A DNA stretch of 64,000 nt from Edolisoma coerulescens. Lineage: Eukaryota; Chordata; Aves; Passeriformes; Campephagidae. Numbering within the stretch: position 1 is the first letter of the stretch; the number at the start of each line of letters is the position of its first letter. Positions 1-12,900 of the stretch are shown here, one piece after another. The stretch lies in the NCBI GenBank assembly GCA_013397115.1, contig VWZW01004141.1:1860001-1924000 (forward strand), written 5' to 3'. The notes below the pieces were generated by a model. The model did no database searches. It was not told the origin of the DNA and saw only the letters and a list, made by a program, of their open reading frames with translations. The position numbers and the translations under genes were made by a program.

Positions 1-794
1 ATCTGTCATGTACAGTTCAGGCTCTGCTGCTTTGGCAGAGAATAAGAGACTAAATGGACATTATAAACCTCTGCCAGATTACAGACTGTCTGACAATAAC
101 CCTGGCAGCAGAAAGAACTCAAAAAAGCATATCCTGACTCACAGTAATCACACACATATCTATATACATATACAGATATAGCTATCTATCTGTCTAGATA
201 GATATATACATATCTGTTTATCTTAGACATTTTAGAAACTTCTTGGGAACTTAGAGACCGAAATAGTCTACACTGTCTATTAATTTGCCTTTTTGCAAAT
301 TTATATACAAAACACAGAATCCTGACATCTCTGTTGTGAACCTTCCCTTCAGCAGACAGCTAATGGCTTCACAACATGGGGACTAACAAGAGGCGGAGTC
401 CACAGGCCTCTCTTCAAAGCAGCTAAACCACAGCAAGTGACTGAAGACATTCTGGGCCTGAAGAGGGTCCCTGGACTGCAGACTGCCAAGATGAAAGGAA
501 GGAAGTGCTAACACTGCTGTTCTTGCTGAAACTGCCAGTACTGTGCAGCTCTCTAGGAGATCACAGTATCCTCCTACACTAATTTCCTTTTACAAATACA
601 ATAAAGTACAAAATCAGAGTATTCAAGCCTGATTCCTTATCCACTCATAACAGGAGCAAGTAGTGGCTTTTGTTCCAAAAGACAAGAAATTAAAACTATG
701 GGGGAGCACATGCACATGAATCAGTTTTTTCCCCTCTCCTCTACACTAAACCTACAAGGGGCTCCACAAGAACCTCTAGTAACCAGTCTCCTAC
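1..794. other. NDST2 intron 10, partial
   Basis: Intron following coding exon 10, running off the left edge. No further NDST2 exon is recognisable. It holds one AT-rich simple repeat, listed separately. Confidence 0.8.
164..228. repeat. AT-rich tetranucleotide-like simple repeat
   Basis: Imperfect TATC/GATA and TATA units, including a short palindromic core reading TATCTGTCTAGATAGATA. It lies inside an NDST2 intron. Confidence 0.7.
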
Positions 795-965
795 CTGCCC
801 AGAGGGATAGTACGTCAGCCAGCGCTCCAGGTGCGTGGAATACCAGCCTGGGAACAGGCATCGGCTCTGCAGGTTGCGCAGTTCCTGAGGGGCCTGGGAT
901 TTCGCAGAGATCACTTGGTAGAAGGTGTAATTGAGCGCCACAGGGTCATTGTGAGCACGCTGGTG
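795..965 (-). CDS. NDST2: NDST2 coding exon 10 (residues 711-767), last exon in window
   Basis: A 171-base exon, phase 0 at both ends, encoding HQRAHNDPVALNYTFYQVIS, then LQSRCLFPGWYSTHLERWLT and YYPSGQ. H711 is in register with His716 of NDST1. NYT is a potential glycosylation site. The acceptor is TTTTCAG/CAC and the donor is CAG/GTAGGA. The next exon, expected to begin with a LLIVDGQ-like segment, was looked for in 1-794 and not found, so it must lie off the left edge. Confidence 0.95.
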
Positions 966-3900
966 CTGAAAAACACAAGCTGAATTCGGGAGCAGGAACA
1001 CGATTCCACCTTACACCTCTCTATGCAGACCCCACTGACTCAGTACAGCCACCCACCAATGCCTCTGTATGTGAATCTGTCCACACCCTGCAGGCAACCT
1101 GCCTCCTCTAGGGAAGCACACCCACGGGCTTTCTCCCTCAGCCCACTGAAATCTCTCTGTGGCCCTCATCCCCAGCAGAGCGCAGGGAAGTTACCTGATA
1201 CCACGAATAGGCTCGGTCAGCAGGGTTGATCAGAACAGTAATGATTTTGGCTCGAGGCAGCAGGGCTGCGCCACGTTTTGGTACCACCTCTGTGTCAAAG
1301 TAATTGGCACTCTTCTCAAACATGAAGTCTGTGCTGGCATTGGAGGGAATGGGAAAGAATTCCATGTACCTGCCAAACAAATGGGAGGCTGGTGAGCAGC
1401 ATGGCCCAACAAGAAAAGGCAGAGCCCCACCGTGCCCTTACTCCTCTTCAGCAGACACAGCTGCAGCACAACTGCACCTCCCCAGCAATGCAGGGAATGG
1501 GCAAAGGAGTGCACATCTGGCAGAGGTGTGACTCAAAAAGGGGTGGTGGCACATGACAAGGAAAGTTGGGAAATGATACAAAGGTATGAAAGTATTTTGC
1601 TGAGAGTGTGTTCCCCAAGTCCCCGGGCAGTGGAAGGAAAAACCTGGGGGTAAGGTCCCAGATGCAGCCTTTAGCAGGAAAGACGTTTTGTCCAAGAGTA
1701 AAGTAAGAATCGTCTGCCTGCCTTGTCACCAACCACTTGTTTAAACCTGTCTAAATCATTTGGCTCTTTGTACCTCAGTCCATAGCTGAGGTGCAGGGTA
1801 AAGAGCTCTGCCCTGCCTCACAGGAGCTTGTCACATTAGTAACATCGAAACTGTAAGATATTTGAGTAACAGGGTAAGAGGGTAAGGGGGGCTGGGGACT
1901 GTGAAGCACTGGAAGACTGGTCTCTGCTCAAATCTAAGCTGTGCAACAAATGCAAATTCCATGTTAAATGTGAAGATTCTCCCCTTGCATGTGATGCTAC
2001 ACTCAAATCAATCTGGATGACTTTTCTAGGGGATGCACATAAAAGCCTTCATTTTCTAACCTGTAATGCTTCACTCCTGTGAGCTTTGCTCAAGTACTAA
2101 CTACCTTCCAGTATCTTTTCAACAGTCCAAATGATTAGAGAAGTCAATCTCCACAACTCACAGGCAAAGAAATCCCACAGCAGAATGCCTTAGTGCCACA
2201 CAGCCATCCCTCAGAGCCACCCTCAAGGGAGGGCAGTGCCACTGTCAACCAAAGCTACTGCTTTGAGTAAGAAACACCTTTAAACTTTCTCTGCCTAGAA
2301 ACATAGTGGCATAATAGTGCCGTGGTGACACTAGAATTTCCCTGCCAGGTGCAAACTTGTACAGCTGAAGACCAAGGTATGCATATAGACACTGGAGCCA
2401 GCACAAGGAACACAGTGGTGGCTCTAAGTGTCAAGGCCTGAGAACAATGGTAGTCCCTCCCAGTACTATGTGTTTTAAGTCTGAAACCATGAAGAACTTT
2501 TTAATGAGAACACTGCTGTCTGTTTTGCATGTCGAAGTAAAAGTAACTTCAGTTATTTTTGAATAAATGCACAGCAGTGCATTCAACAAAGACTTGCTGA
2601 ATTTTTAAAGCTAAATCATGCCTACAACTCTCCTGGTGAACAGTCAGTAAAATGAGAAACTACCTGTGCTGCTCCTCGGACTACACAGTTGGGTTACCAG
2701 GAAAACAGAAAGCATGCACTGAGCCATAGCAAGGAAAACAGCTGTTCAAAAACAGCAAAGCTGCTAAGGGGGATGGATGAGGGGGACATACAGAGAGACT
2801 CAGGAGAAGACAACATGGGTGCACCTTACCACAGAAGAACATGTGTCAGGTTTCTTACCAATCAATTCCTTTGTGATAGTTGGGGCCATTAAAAAACTGG
2901 ATCTCCTCAAAGGTGGATGGACTTGGGAAGTTACTGGTGACAGCTGGATGCATGGTCAAGAAGAAATGCACAGCTGTTGTGCCTGCAATAAGAACCAGTT
3001 AATGGGACCTGAGTCACACATAATGCTTTGGCTGAATGAAAGGTTTTACCTACACTGCAAGAAACAGTTCCCCGATGGGCACACTCCTCTGCTGTGTGGC
3101 TGACCATCCCCTTAACTCATGCAGGTTACAACAGCAGTGACACCAAGCACTGCTCAGTCAAGTTCAATCCACGTTTCAACTCATGCAGCTGATCTGAATT
3201 GCCTCCTTAGCATGAGAGCTGCCACCCAGGTCAGCTACTCCAATGCTGGTGGCAAAGCCACCTGTCACGTGGCAGAAGCCAAACCTGCCAAATGAGAGGT
3301 GGCCTAGGCAGGAGATGTGCTAGGGACAGCATTAGTGTCCTTGGATGAGAACTCAGCCAGAGATGCCTTGGCCTGCCTTTGCTGTAGATGTCTTCCCTTT
3401 ACCCCACCAAACCTGACAAAGCCGCTCAGCACACGGCTGTGGGCCTCTGGCAGGACAGAGAATCACCCAAGGGAAGGCTTTTCTTACTGAGCCACCTGCA
3501 TCCAGCCTGGGTCATGATACAGGAGGGCTCATGCTGCACACACACCAACAGAGCTTCCCAGTGACACAGCCAGGAGACAGCAGCTTGCCTGGGACAAGCT
3601 TTGTTCCAAGGCCAGGATCACCATTTGCTGTGGATGGTTGGTGCTGCTGTTACACTGCACTACGCAGAAAGCCAAGGCTTGAAGACCTGGCCTTAGCTGA
3701 AGAGATTTTGCTCTCTCCAGCCTAGAAGGGACTCATCAGTACAGTATACACAGCTGTGTCACTGCCAACCACAATGGCACAGCAGTTAAAAGGTGGTGAC
3801 AGAGATCAGACAAAGGAGTTTCTCTCCCTCCCACTGAAAGTGACATGGAGCATGCAGTGGGTACACAGATCTGCAGCAACAAAAGCACTAGGGGATATTC

Positions 3901-6900
3901 ACTGTAACCTTTGCTAAGTGTGTGTGCTTAGTCCTGCTGACAGCTTATGTTTGTGACACGCTAAGGTCACAGGTTCTCTGAGCTTACATGGAAAGGCAAA
4001 ACAGATAGGGCAAGCCAAGCACAGTGCCAGGGGGGAAAAGAACTGACAGACTTGCCAGATTTAGGTTAGAACATATCTGAGATTGTCTGAAATGTCCTCT
4101 GCGGCCACTTGGCAGCTTGCACAAAGGGCAGCCATACAGATCTACAGCACAGACCTTTCCAGCTCTCCTCTCTGCCAGAGAGAAATGGAAGCTGCAATCT
4201 ATATAGAAGTATTCACATTACCAGTTTTCTGAGGTCCCACGATGAGGAACTTGGGGAGTCGATCACATGTTTTCTCTTTGGACCAGATATCCTTGTGCCT
4301 TTTATCATCACAGGGATTCTGTAGCACAAGTGATGAGATTAAGCATTACCACAGAAGGTAATGGCAAGGGAAGGAAAAGCTGGAAGGACCAGTCCTCTTG
4401 GGAAAATGCTATTAGCATATGAAGAACACTTCAGAGCCACACTGCTGCTCTGCCAGGCATCAAGAAGTGTTAAGTAAAAACACTGAGGACCATTTTCAAA
4501 AGCTCCAGTGACATGGGAGCCAAAGTCCCTCTGAGAGTGTTAACCACAGGCCTTGCCCTATGTAGCCATACTGGGCTGGGCCACTGTGATAGCACAGCTC
4601 AGCATCTGTGAACTTCTGGCAGACAGACAACTCTATCACCTTCAGTTAATTTCATCTGCTCATTACCATGCGGAGAGCTGCTGCACTGGGATAAAATGGA
4701 ATAAGCATGTTTTTATTTAATGAACATGAATTCTGCAGTGTGCAATTACTTTGAGATTAATCACATTAACATGCCTGCAAGCTCCTCCAGCACTAAACAG
4801 GGCTCTTGCTTGCACACTTCACATTTCACAGCAGCTTGCTCTAATACAAGCCCTTTAATGACCCAAATGCCTGCAAGCTGGCCCCTGGTCACATATGACA
4901 GTCATCCCTGTCCCTAAGCTCACACTGTGACTGTGTCCTACTGCTCCTACTCCCCCATCCCCTCCACCTTGCCATTTGCCATGGGCAGCCTGAAGCCACA
5001 AAGGTTAAACCTCAAAGCTTTATGCTTTACTCCTCTGGATCAGCCGTCTTGCCACACTTTAAATGTGGGATACACCTCTTAGAAAATCACTAGGAGTGGT
5101 TAAAGCTGCCTTCTCACCTGCCACAAGGGATTCTTCTCCTGCGGGAAGATTTCAAAGTACTTTTTTGCAAGTTGGACTGGAGGCAATGTTTGCAGGCGAA
5201 GGTTGGTCCAGCACTGCACGAACTTGACCAGGCTCTCAAAAGTGTACAGTCCCAGACGGTCATTCCCATAGTTGGACAGGTGGGTCATGAAGATGCTGAT
5301 CTGAAAATAAGAAGGACATGGGATACTGGTAAATCCGGTAACAGAACTGTTTCCTCCTAGCTTGATGCCATGTTCAGCAAGAGGCTGTTCACAACTCAGA
5401 GTGCCATGGCTCTCTTGGCTGACAGATGTCCATCTGCCAGGAAACAGCGCTTGCAAGACAGGAATAACTCAGGAGAGGAGAATCACAGACCTCTCAGTAA
5501 TCCCTGGGAATGGTGCAGGGGCATGATAACTGAACCCTGGATGTGAGTCCAGAACAGTTTAAAAATCCCATTCAAGTGGCTCTAGGACATTTAGGTGAAC
5601 AAGGCTTAGTCAGTAACTCCCTACTAGTCAAAATCCTTGCAAAGCCTCTTTCACAGGAAAACAGGAGCTTCCCTTCCTCTCCCCAAGGCACAACCAGGGC
5701 AACCTCTCGAGCTGCAGAGTCTGCTACAGCAGGGGAGCAGCCCAGGGAGGGGGCACCACGCTGCAGGCCAGGCCACACAGCACAGGGACAGTTGTCACAG
5801 GAGTTCTTCCTGGGCCCACAGCCTGTCAGCTTTCATTCTCTTCGGAGCTGACATCTCAAATGTAAAGGAGGAACAACTGGCAATTCCCAGTTTAAAATAT
5901 AAACAGGTGTATCTGGGGATCTGATCAGGGACTGCAAAGAGACACTGCACTAGGATATTGTCCTAGAAACAGACACCAGCTGGTAAGTTTTAGCCTGCAA
6001 GAACCTTCAGCACAGGCATCCCCTGCAAAATCTCCTGCTAAACTTTAACATGTGTGGGCAAAGCGGCACTCAACAGCCATGGCAGCCGCCCCAGCACTGC
6101 AGTGCTCAGGAGGTTGTGCACCATCTCTGTCTTGCCAAGCCATCTCTTCTCTCAAGCAGATACATTTTTCTCCTGACAGTTTTTCAGTATTTTAACTTTT
6201 GGAAAAGAGTGCGAAAGACTGTTGTCAGCTTGACTCTAGTGTGTGGTTTTGATATGTCCCATTGAATTCAGCATCCCAGTGCCCATAACACAACAGCACT
6301 TTGCCAGACATAAACCACACCATGGCTAGAAGTTAGAAAAACAGAAGCAGAACACTGAGGCCAGTGGAGGCATGGCTGATTTAGCACTCCTTGCCCAGTG
6401 TCTGCAAGTGCAGGGAAGGAAAATTACCTCAGTCACAGCAGGGGCACCCATTGCTGTACAGTCCTGGGTTCAATTCTGGTGACACCAGGTAAGGTCAGGA
6501 GGCAATGACAGGCATCCCTGGCAGGGGGCAGGAATGGCTTTCCCTCTCACAGCAGGAAAAGAGCAAAATGGGGAAGCAGGAGACAGATGGTCTTGGGATG
6601 AAGACATTTGCTGGCACTGAGGAAGTCTGAATTCAGTTTTCTGCCCAGTGTCACCATGGACTGGTTTCAGCAAGAGAAGAGGTACTGATAGTAGCTCCTT
6701 GTGCCTGAGCCATCCCCAAGACAGTGTGAAACAAATTTAAGTCTGTCCATAAGGTGCTCACAACCCAGCACCTTTGGGTAGGCAAGAGAAAACACTGGTA
6801 GGACTCCGGGATGCATGGAAAGTAAGTGGAGCTCGAGATTTACCACCTTTGTCTGCCTGTGAGTTTGTCACTTCTGGTTCCCTACTGAGCTGACAGAGAG

Positions 6901-9900
6901 GCCCCCGCCAGACAGGCTCTGGCACCTACACTTCAAAGAGCAGCGTGTGCTCGGCGCTGTTGTGTAAGAAGGATGTGCTAAGTACAACACAGAGCAGAGG
7001 ACAGAAAGATCAGTGTAACTGCAAGGCATGGTGGCAGAAGGATGCATCTCGTGTTGTATTTTGCCCCCTTCTGGGAGACATCAGGAAGGTTCTCTGACAG
7101 CAAAGTGTGGCTCATCCCTTTGACTTGCTAGTGAAATCTGTAGAGGAAAAATGTGCTGCATGAAGAGTCTGGCTCATTGGCACAAATCAAGGAGGACAAA
7201 GGTCACCACCTGGGACCCCTTCAAGATTTCCAGAATAAAAAAAAAGCCTGCACATACTCCAGGTTAGCAACCGTGTCTCAAGACTGACTGCATTTGGTAA
7301 AATGGCTCATACAGGTAATGCTGCCACCTGCAAACAGTCCCAAGCAACTGGATTTGGAAGAAGAAAAGACAAACCCAATGGATGAGCCATTTCCCTGTAC
7401 TTGTGAGTGTGCAGTCAGGCCTGTAACACGTGCACTGTTTAACAAGGCCTGGCAGCTTGCTCTGCCCCATCACAGCTACTGCTGCCAGAACAGCTCCGAG
7501 CACCATTTCTGACATAAGCTACACTCAAGGGCCACCTCTCCCTCCCCTCCCATCCACACCCACTGACTTTGCAGACTGACTTGGAAATAATACCTCCCTC
7601 CTTTGCTCTCCCTTCTACTGTCAGTGTGCCCTGATTTCCCTTCCTTCACACTGAGGAAAGATGAGAGCAAAGGCCCCAGAGAGCCTAGGATACAGAAACA
7701 GAAGGGTATGAGCACCCTTGCAATATGTATCAAGCAGCTGTGGGCACAGCAGTAACTGGCCTGTGCAGTGTGAGCAGAAGTGTTTGTGAGAAGCAATCCG
7801 CCTGTGCTCAGGATCAACAGCTATTCTGACATCAGACCTTGTTTACTAATCAGAAGATCAAACATCTTCTGTTTACACTGTGGAGTTAATCATACACATG
7901 CAGGCTTGAAGACTTCTCCGTGTCACTTAAAGGGAGCTGGAAGCACCAAAAAGGACTGAAAGAGCCTGGTCCAAGCCTGCTATGGATCACTGCTGGGGCT
8001 GCAGAGCTGGCCAGCTTTCTATCAGGCCCCTGAGATGGCTCTATCAGCAAGGGGGGGAATGCAAGGTCTGAGTCACTGTGCAAACACGAGAGGAGCTTAG
8101 AGCACAGCACTCTGCTCTGACAGAGAGAAATGCTACACTGCCAAAAGGAAGCAGAAGTGTAAACATGGGAAGCATCTGAAGGTGCCTGAAAGAGTTTTAA
8201 GTCACCATGAAGAGCCAACAGTAAATCAGGCAAATCCTGTATCAGAACACAATTTTCCCAAATACTTTTGGATCACAGATTACTGCCAGCTGCTTTGACC
8301 ATCACATCTTATCAGCAAATTTTAAGAGGTAGTTCTAGATACTATGTTTTTATAATTCTTTGGCCCAGCCTCCAGTAAAGATCTCCGGATTACAGCGTAG
8401 CAACTGGTTTTCCAAGAGAAACCCATGGCCTTTACTTTCACAGAGGCTGTTTCTGCATGCTTTAAGATTTGACAATTACAAAGTGGGGCAAGGTGCAATT
8501 CACCCAGCATATCGGAACATAAGCCCAGAAAAGAAATTGTCAAGAGAAAAACCAGTTTTCTTTCCATCTGACTGATCACTCTATACAAATGCAAAGAACA
8601 ACCTCCTCCTTACTCCAGACTTTTATCAAGCAGGCAGGTTTGGTTGTGGTGTGTAAAGATAACAACTCTGTCTCAAGCAATAGGGACAGAAGGCTGGCTT
8701 CCAGACCTGAAAGTATAAACTCCTACAGCTTTTTAGCTGGGCCTGTCATAGGCCCACAGCTTCTGCAGATCCTACACAGGCCAGAGCTGGTCACAGGCAA
8801 ACCTTCAGAAACACCGGGCCTGTTTGTCAACTACAGCCTGTCTGGTGCACCCAGAGCACACTGTGAGGGTCTTCTCACTAGCTGTTCACACTAGAAAAAG
8901 CAAGAGACAAGGGAAAAAATTAAAGTCACTGATGGAAAAAGGTTGATTTCCTGATTTGATGGTCTTCTATAGCCCCAACCAAAAGTGGCTAAAGCTGCAT
9001 ATTCAACCCTTCAATCAAGGTGCAAAAGAAATAAGGAATGAAAGAAAACATCATGGTGAACAGAGCCACTGGTGTTACATGAAAAAATCCCACAAACAAG
9101 TACTCAAGGAGTGGCACCAGTACTCCAGGATTCCCCCCTAGAAAACTAGCCAGAACCAACTTACTTTCTCTCAGATCTGCCTGCATGGCTCCTTGTCCAT
9201 ACTCAGGCACTGGTGAAAAAGATGTATAAAGGAGAAATAAGGTAGTAGAAACGTGAAAGTCATGAGAAAAGAAGAGATTAAGCATTATTATATTCAGGAG
9301 TAACGACAATGATAGACGTTCTAAAATGATTGTTGAAACCTTGCAGGGCAATGTCTATTCAGAGAAATGGAGGACAAGCAGCTGTGGGTCAGGTGTCAAA
9401 TCAGCTTTAGTGAGAAAGAAATTCAGGTGGGGAACTGAGAAAGTTACTGCACAAACAAAGAGCAGCATGTCTTCCTGCTGCAGCCAACAAGCAGAAATAG
9501 GAGAGGGTGTGATCTGTGATTGGAGAGGGCTACAAGACTTTATCCCTTGATTCTACCCATTCAGAATTTTCTAAAAATGACCAGGGTTTTTTGTGTCTCT
9601 TGCCTCCAAGTGCATCATCCCAGCCTCAGTGGGAAGTGAGAAACTTGTGATTTGCTGTCCACGGCTAAGACCTAAGAAAGGACTGCAGGGTATTGAAGGT
9701 ACTACATTCACTTAGTGGCTTAACAGAACTGTCAAGTATTGAAAGGGAAAAAGAAAAACCTCTGTTAGACACGTATCTCCCAAAAAAGCCTTAGTGTAAC
9801 AGCTAGATCACAAAAACAAAACACAGATATCATTTCAAGTGTCTATATATTGAAAGAAAGGGGAGAACACTTCATAATGAAAGCCCAGCAAAAGTAATTA

Positions 9901-12900
9901 TTGTGAAGAAAACTCATCAATAAGCCAGGGGAGAAGCCAGCAGGCAGCGGATGTGCGTGCAACAGACGGAATCAAGGCACATCTCACTTGTGATTCATGA
10001 AAGCAGAGCAGCCCAGGTAACACCCCCTGTGCCATGGGTCATGGTCAGCGTGTCACCCTGGCAGGTTTCTGTCTGCTCAGTGCTGCACCTCTCAACACAC
10101 TCAATACTGATGCTCCCTTGGCAGCGTGTAAAGCAAAGCACCATCAACCAGCGAGTACTTCCTTGGCCCTCTGTTCCACATCTCCTTAGCAACACGCTGG
10201 AGATACCCACACTGTGATGGGGGTGATACTGAATCTCCAGCAAGAGCTACTCCTTTCCCACATCAGGCACATAAGCTGGGACAGCTGTGCACAAATTCCC
10301 CTTTCAGATGAACTTACTGGGTTCAGTAGTACCGTCAGGAAGAGTTCACCACCACGAATGCTCTTGTCCAACTCCTTTGAGCCACCAGGATATTCATTAT
10401 AGAAGATAGTGTGAGTAAAAAGACCACAGGTCTGTCGAGGCAGAACCTGGCAATATCAGAAAAAGACAAAGTTAGACAAGAGGCAGATGCAGCAGAATAT
10501 GTATGAGAATGAGTCAAAGCAGCACTTTATGGATCAATATAAAGAGTAAGGGGTATAAGTGACATAGGTTCAGAGGACTCTTGCTATTCCTCCTAACCAC
10601 ATAACTCATCACACTGCAAACAAGCCACTGGGATTTCAGTTTAGTCTTGATAGGCTTGGTTTTGCTCTCCATTCAGTACTGACCCCTCAATTGTCCTGAG
10701 AAACACAGAACTGGCTTTAGCCAAGTTTTTTTCTTTGCCTCACTTAATGATTTTGGAAACACTGGTGATGATAAGATTAATGTCTCTGATGCAGGTCAGG
10801 AGAAGACCGTTCCCTGGGCAGGAAAGTGGTCTCTCCTGTGCTTACCATGATTCCGTTATGGATGAATCCACGCCGGTACCGGGCAGGCCGCAGGTGCGGA
10901 TATTCCTCTGTGCTCGTTACTTGGATGCTCCAAACAGATTTCCATGCCTCATAGAGTTGTGTGTGGACAGGATACACCCCAGAATGATGGGGCGCTACAG
11001 CATAGCCCAAGTCTGTGGGAATCCCATGCTCCTGGAAGCAGAATACACAACTTGATAATTCAGTATTTAGCTAATAGCCTTAATAAGGATCATATTTAGC
11101 AACAGCATCCAAGTTGGAGCAAGATGACAGAGGAGCATGAAAACTCTCTGAACTGGGAAACCTGAAATACTGCTTGTACTTCTTGTTTTATGCATCTGTA
11201 GAAATATAAGGGCAATTCTGTACCAACAAGGACATTCAGCACTGGTAACAGCTGCTGTAAGAATGGTCATGTAGCTTGGAGGTGTGACAGGTCAGATTAA
11301 TTCAGAACCCTCAGGTCAGGCTCCCTGGTTACTACAAACTAATCAATGCTGTTAAGTGACACATCTTACTCCCACAATGCCTAGATGTGAGTCACTAGAG
11401 AAGGAAAACAAAATTTCCTTAACTGATATGGAGGAAAGGAAGATGACTGGGATCTGTATTGTCTCTAGCAATTCAAAAAAAAGCAGACATGGAGCAAAAG
11501 ACTATTGAGGGTGAAGATATGGGGCCTGGAGCTATATTAAAATGACAGGAAATTTCTGAATTTCTTGGGTTTTAATTCCACTATGTGGTTCTGGTGACAA
11601 TATCAATGATGACAGCTCTGCCCTGGTGGTGCACAATAAAACCAGAGCCCCTAAATGAAGCAATAACCTTCTCTGACTGCTAGCCTGTTTTACGTTAAAT
11701 ATGCATAATTGTGTTCTGTGCTTTGTCTCTCTTTGCAAAAGACTGCACTGTTATTTAACCAGGAAAAGGAGGAGCCTAAATTGTTTCTATAATGCTGTGA
11801 CTGTGCTCTGCATTCAAGATCATTCCTAATCTATGTGTGTCACAGGAACACAAGACAGCAGCCTGCTATTCCCAAGGGGATTACCATCAAAAGAACCAAA
11901 CTAGAGGTGAAGAGGACATTTCTTTTCAGAGAAACATGTATGCTGTATTCAACTCTGAGCTGTAAGAACCAAACATACATTGTTCCATCAATGCAGGACG
12001 TTCAAGGCTTCCCCCTCCTCTGCCAAAACCCAGGGAATTTCCTCTGTGCTTCCCAGATAAGTAACTCCCTTCAGCATTGTCTGGAAGGCCAGAAGAAGGG
12101 CTGTTAGCAGACAGAGCATTTTATACTACCGACCAGGAGACTTCCTTACAGAGCCACACTGAATAAGGATGGAAAAGGAAATGCTTTCTCATTGCCAGAG
12201 TTTGTAAATTAATTGCATTTGGATGGTAATGCTACAAGTTCACACCTCAGGAAACAAGAGCCTTGGGATTTGCACCCTGAAATGCAGCAGAGCTGCCTGG
12301 GGCCATGCAGGTGCTGGGAAACATTTCCCATCTCGGGGGTAAGGCATGTGAATGGTGTTTCTTGCCTCAAGACAGCAGGAGCCACACATCAATTTGAACT
12401 TCCAGAACTGCCTTGCTTAAATGCAACTGAATTACTAAACTAGTATTTGGGTTCAGTGGGGTCCAAACAGCTATTCCAGGAGAAAAACGTTTAAGGATTA
12501 GCACTGTAAAGTAAATAAACTGCAATGCTCCTTACCACAGCAAACTGCTTGTTGAGCTTCATCTGCTCAGCCAACACAGTGACATTGTGGAAAAGATGAG
12601 GCTGCATGTGACTCCACATGTGAGGGAACCACCAGAACTCCTTCCTGTGCTTGAGCAGCATGTCATCCCCTTCATCTTCCTCATCTGTACCTACAGAAAG
12701 CAGAAAAGGAAGTGCAAAATCAAAAGGCAGAAGAGGGGCTCAGTGTTTCAAAGCAGCAGCTAATCCCCTGCAACGCTGAGTCCAACGGAGTCACGCTCTC
12801 TCTAACGCATTACACAGCACACACACCAAGGAGGGGGTTGTATGCACGTGCTGGGACAAAGCACTCCAGGGGCTTACCTGTGTGGTAGAATTTCCCTGAG

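Noticed and set aside
1..794. Possible next NDST2 exon at the left edge
   Set aside because: No frame on the minus strand carries the expected LLIVDGQ or later C-terminal NDST segments.
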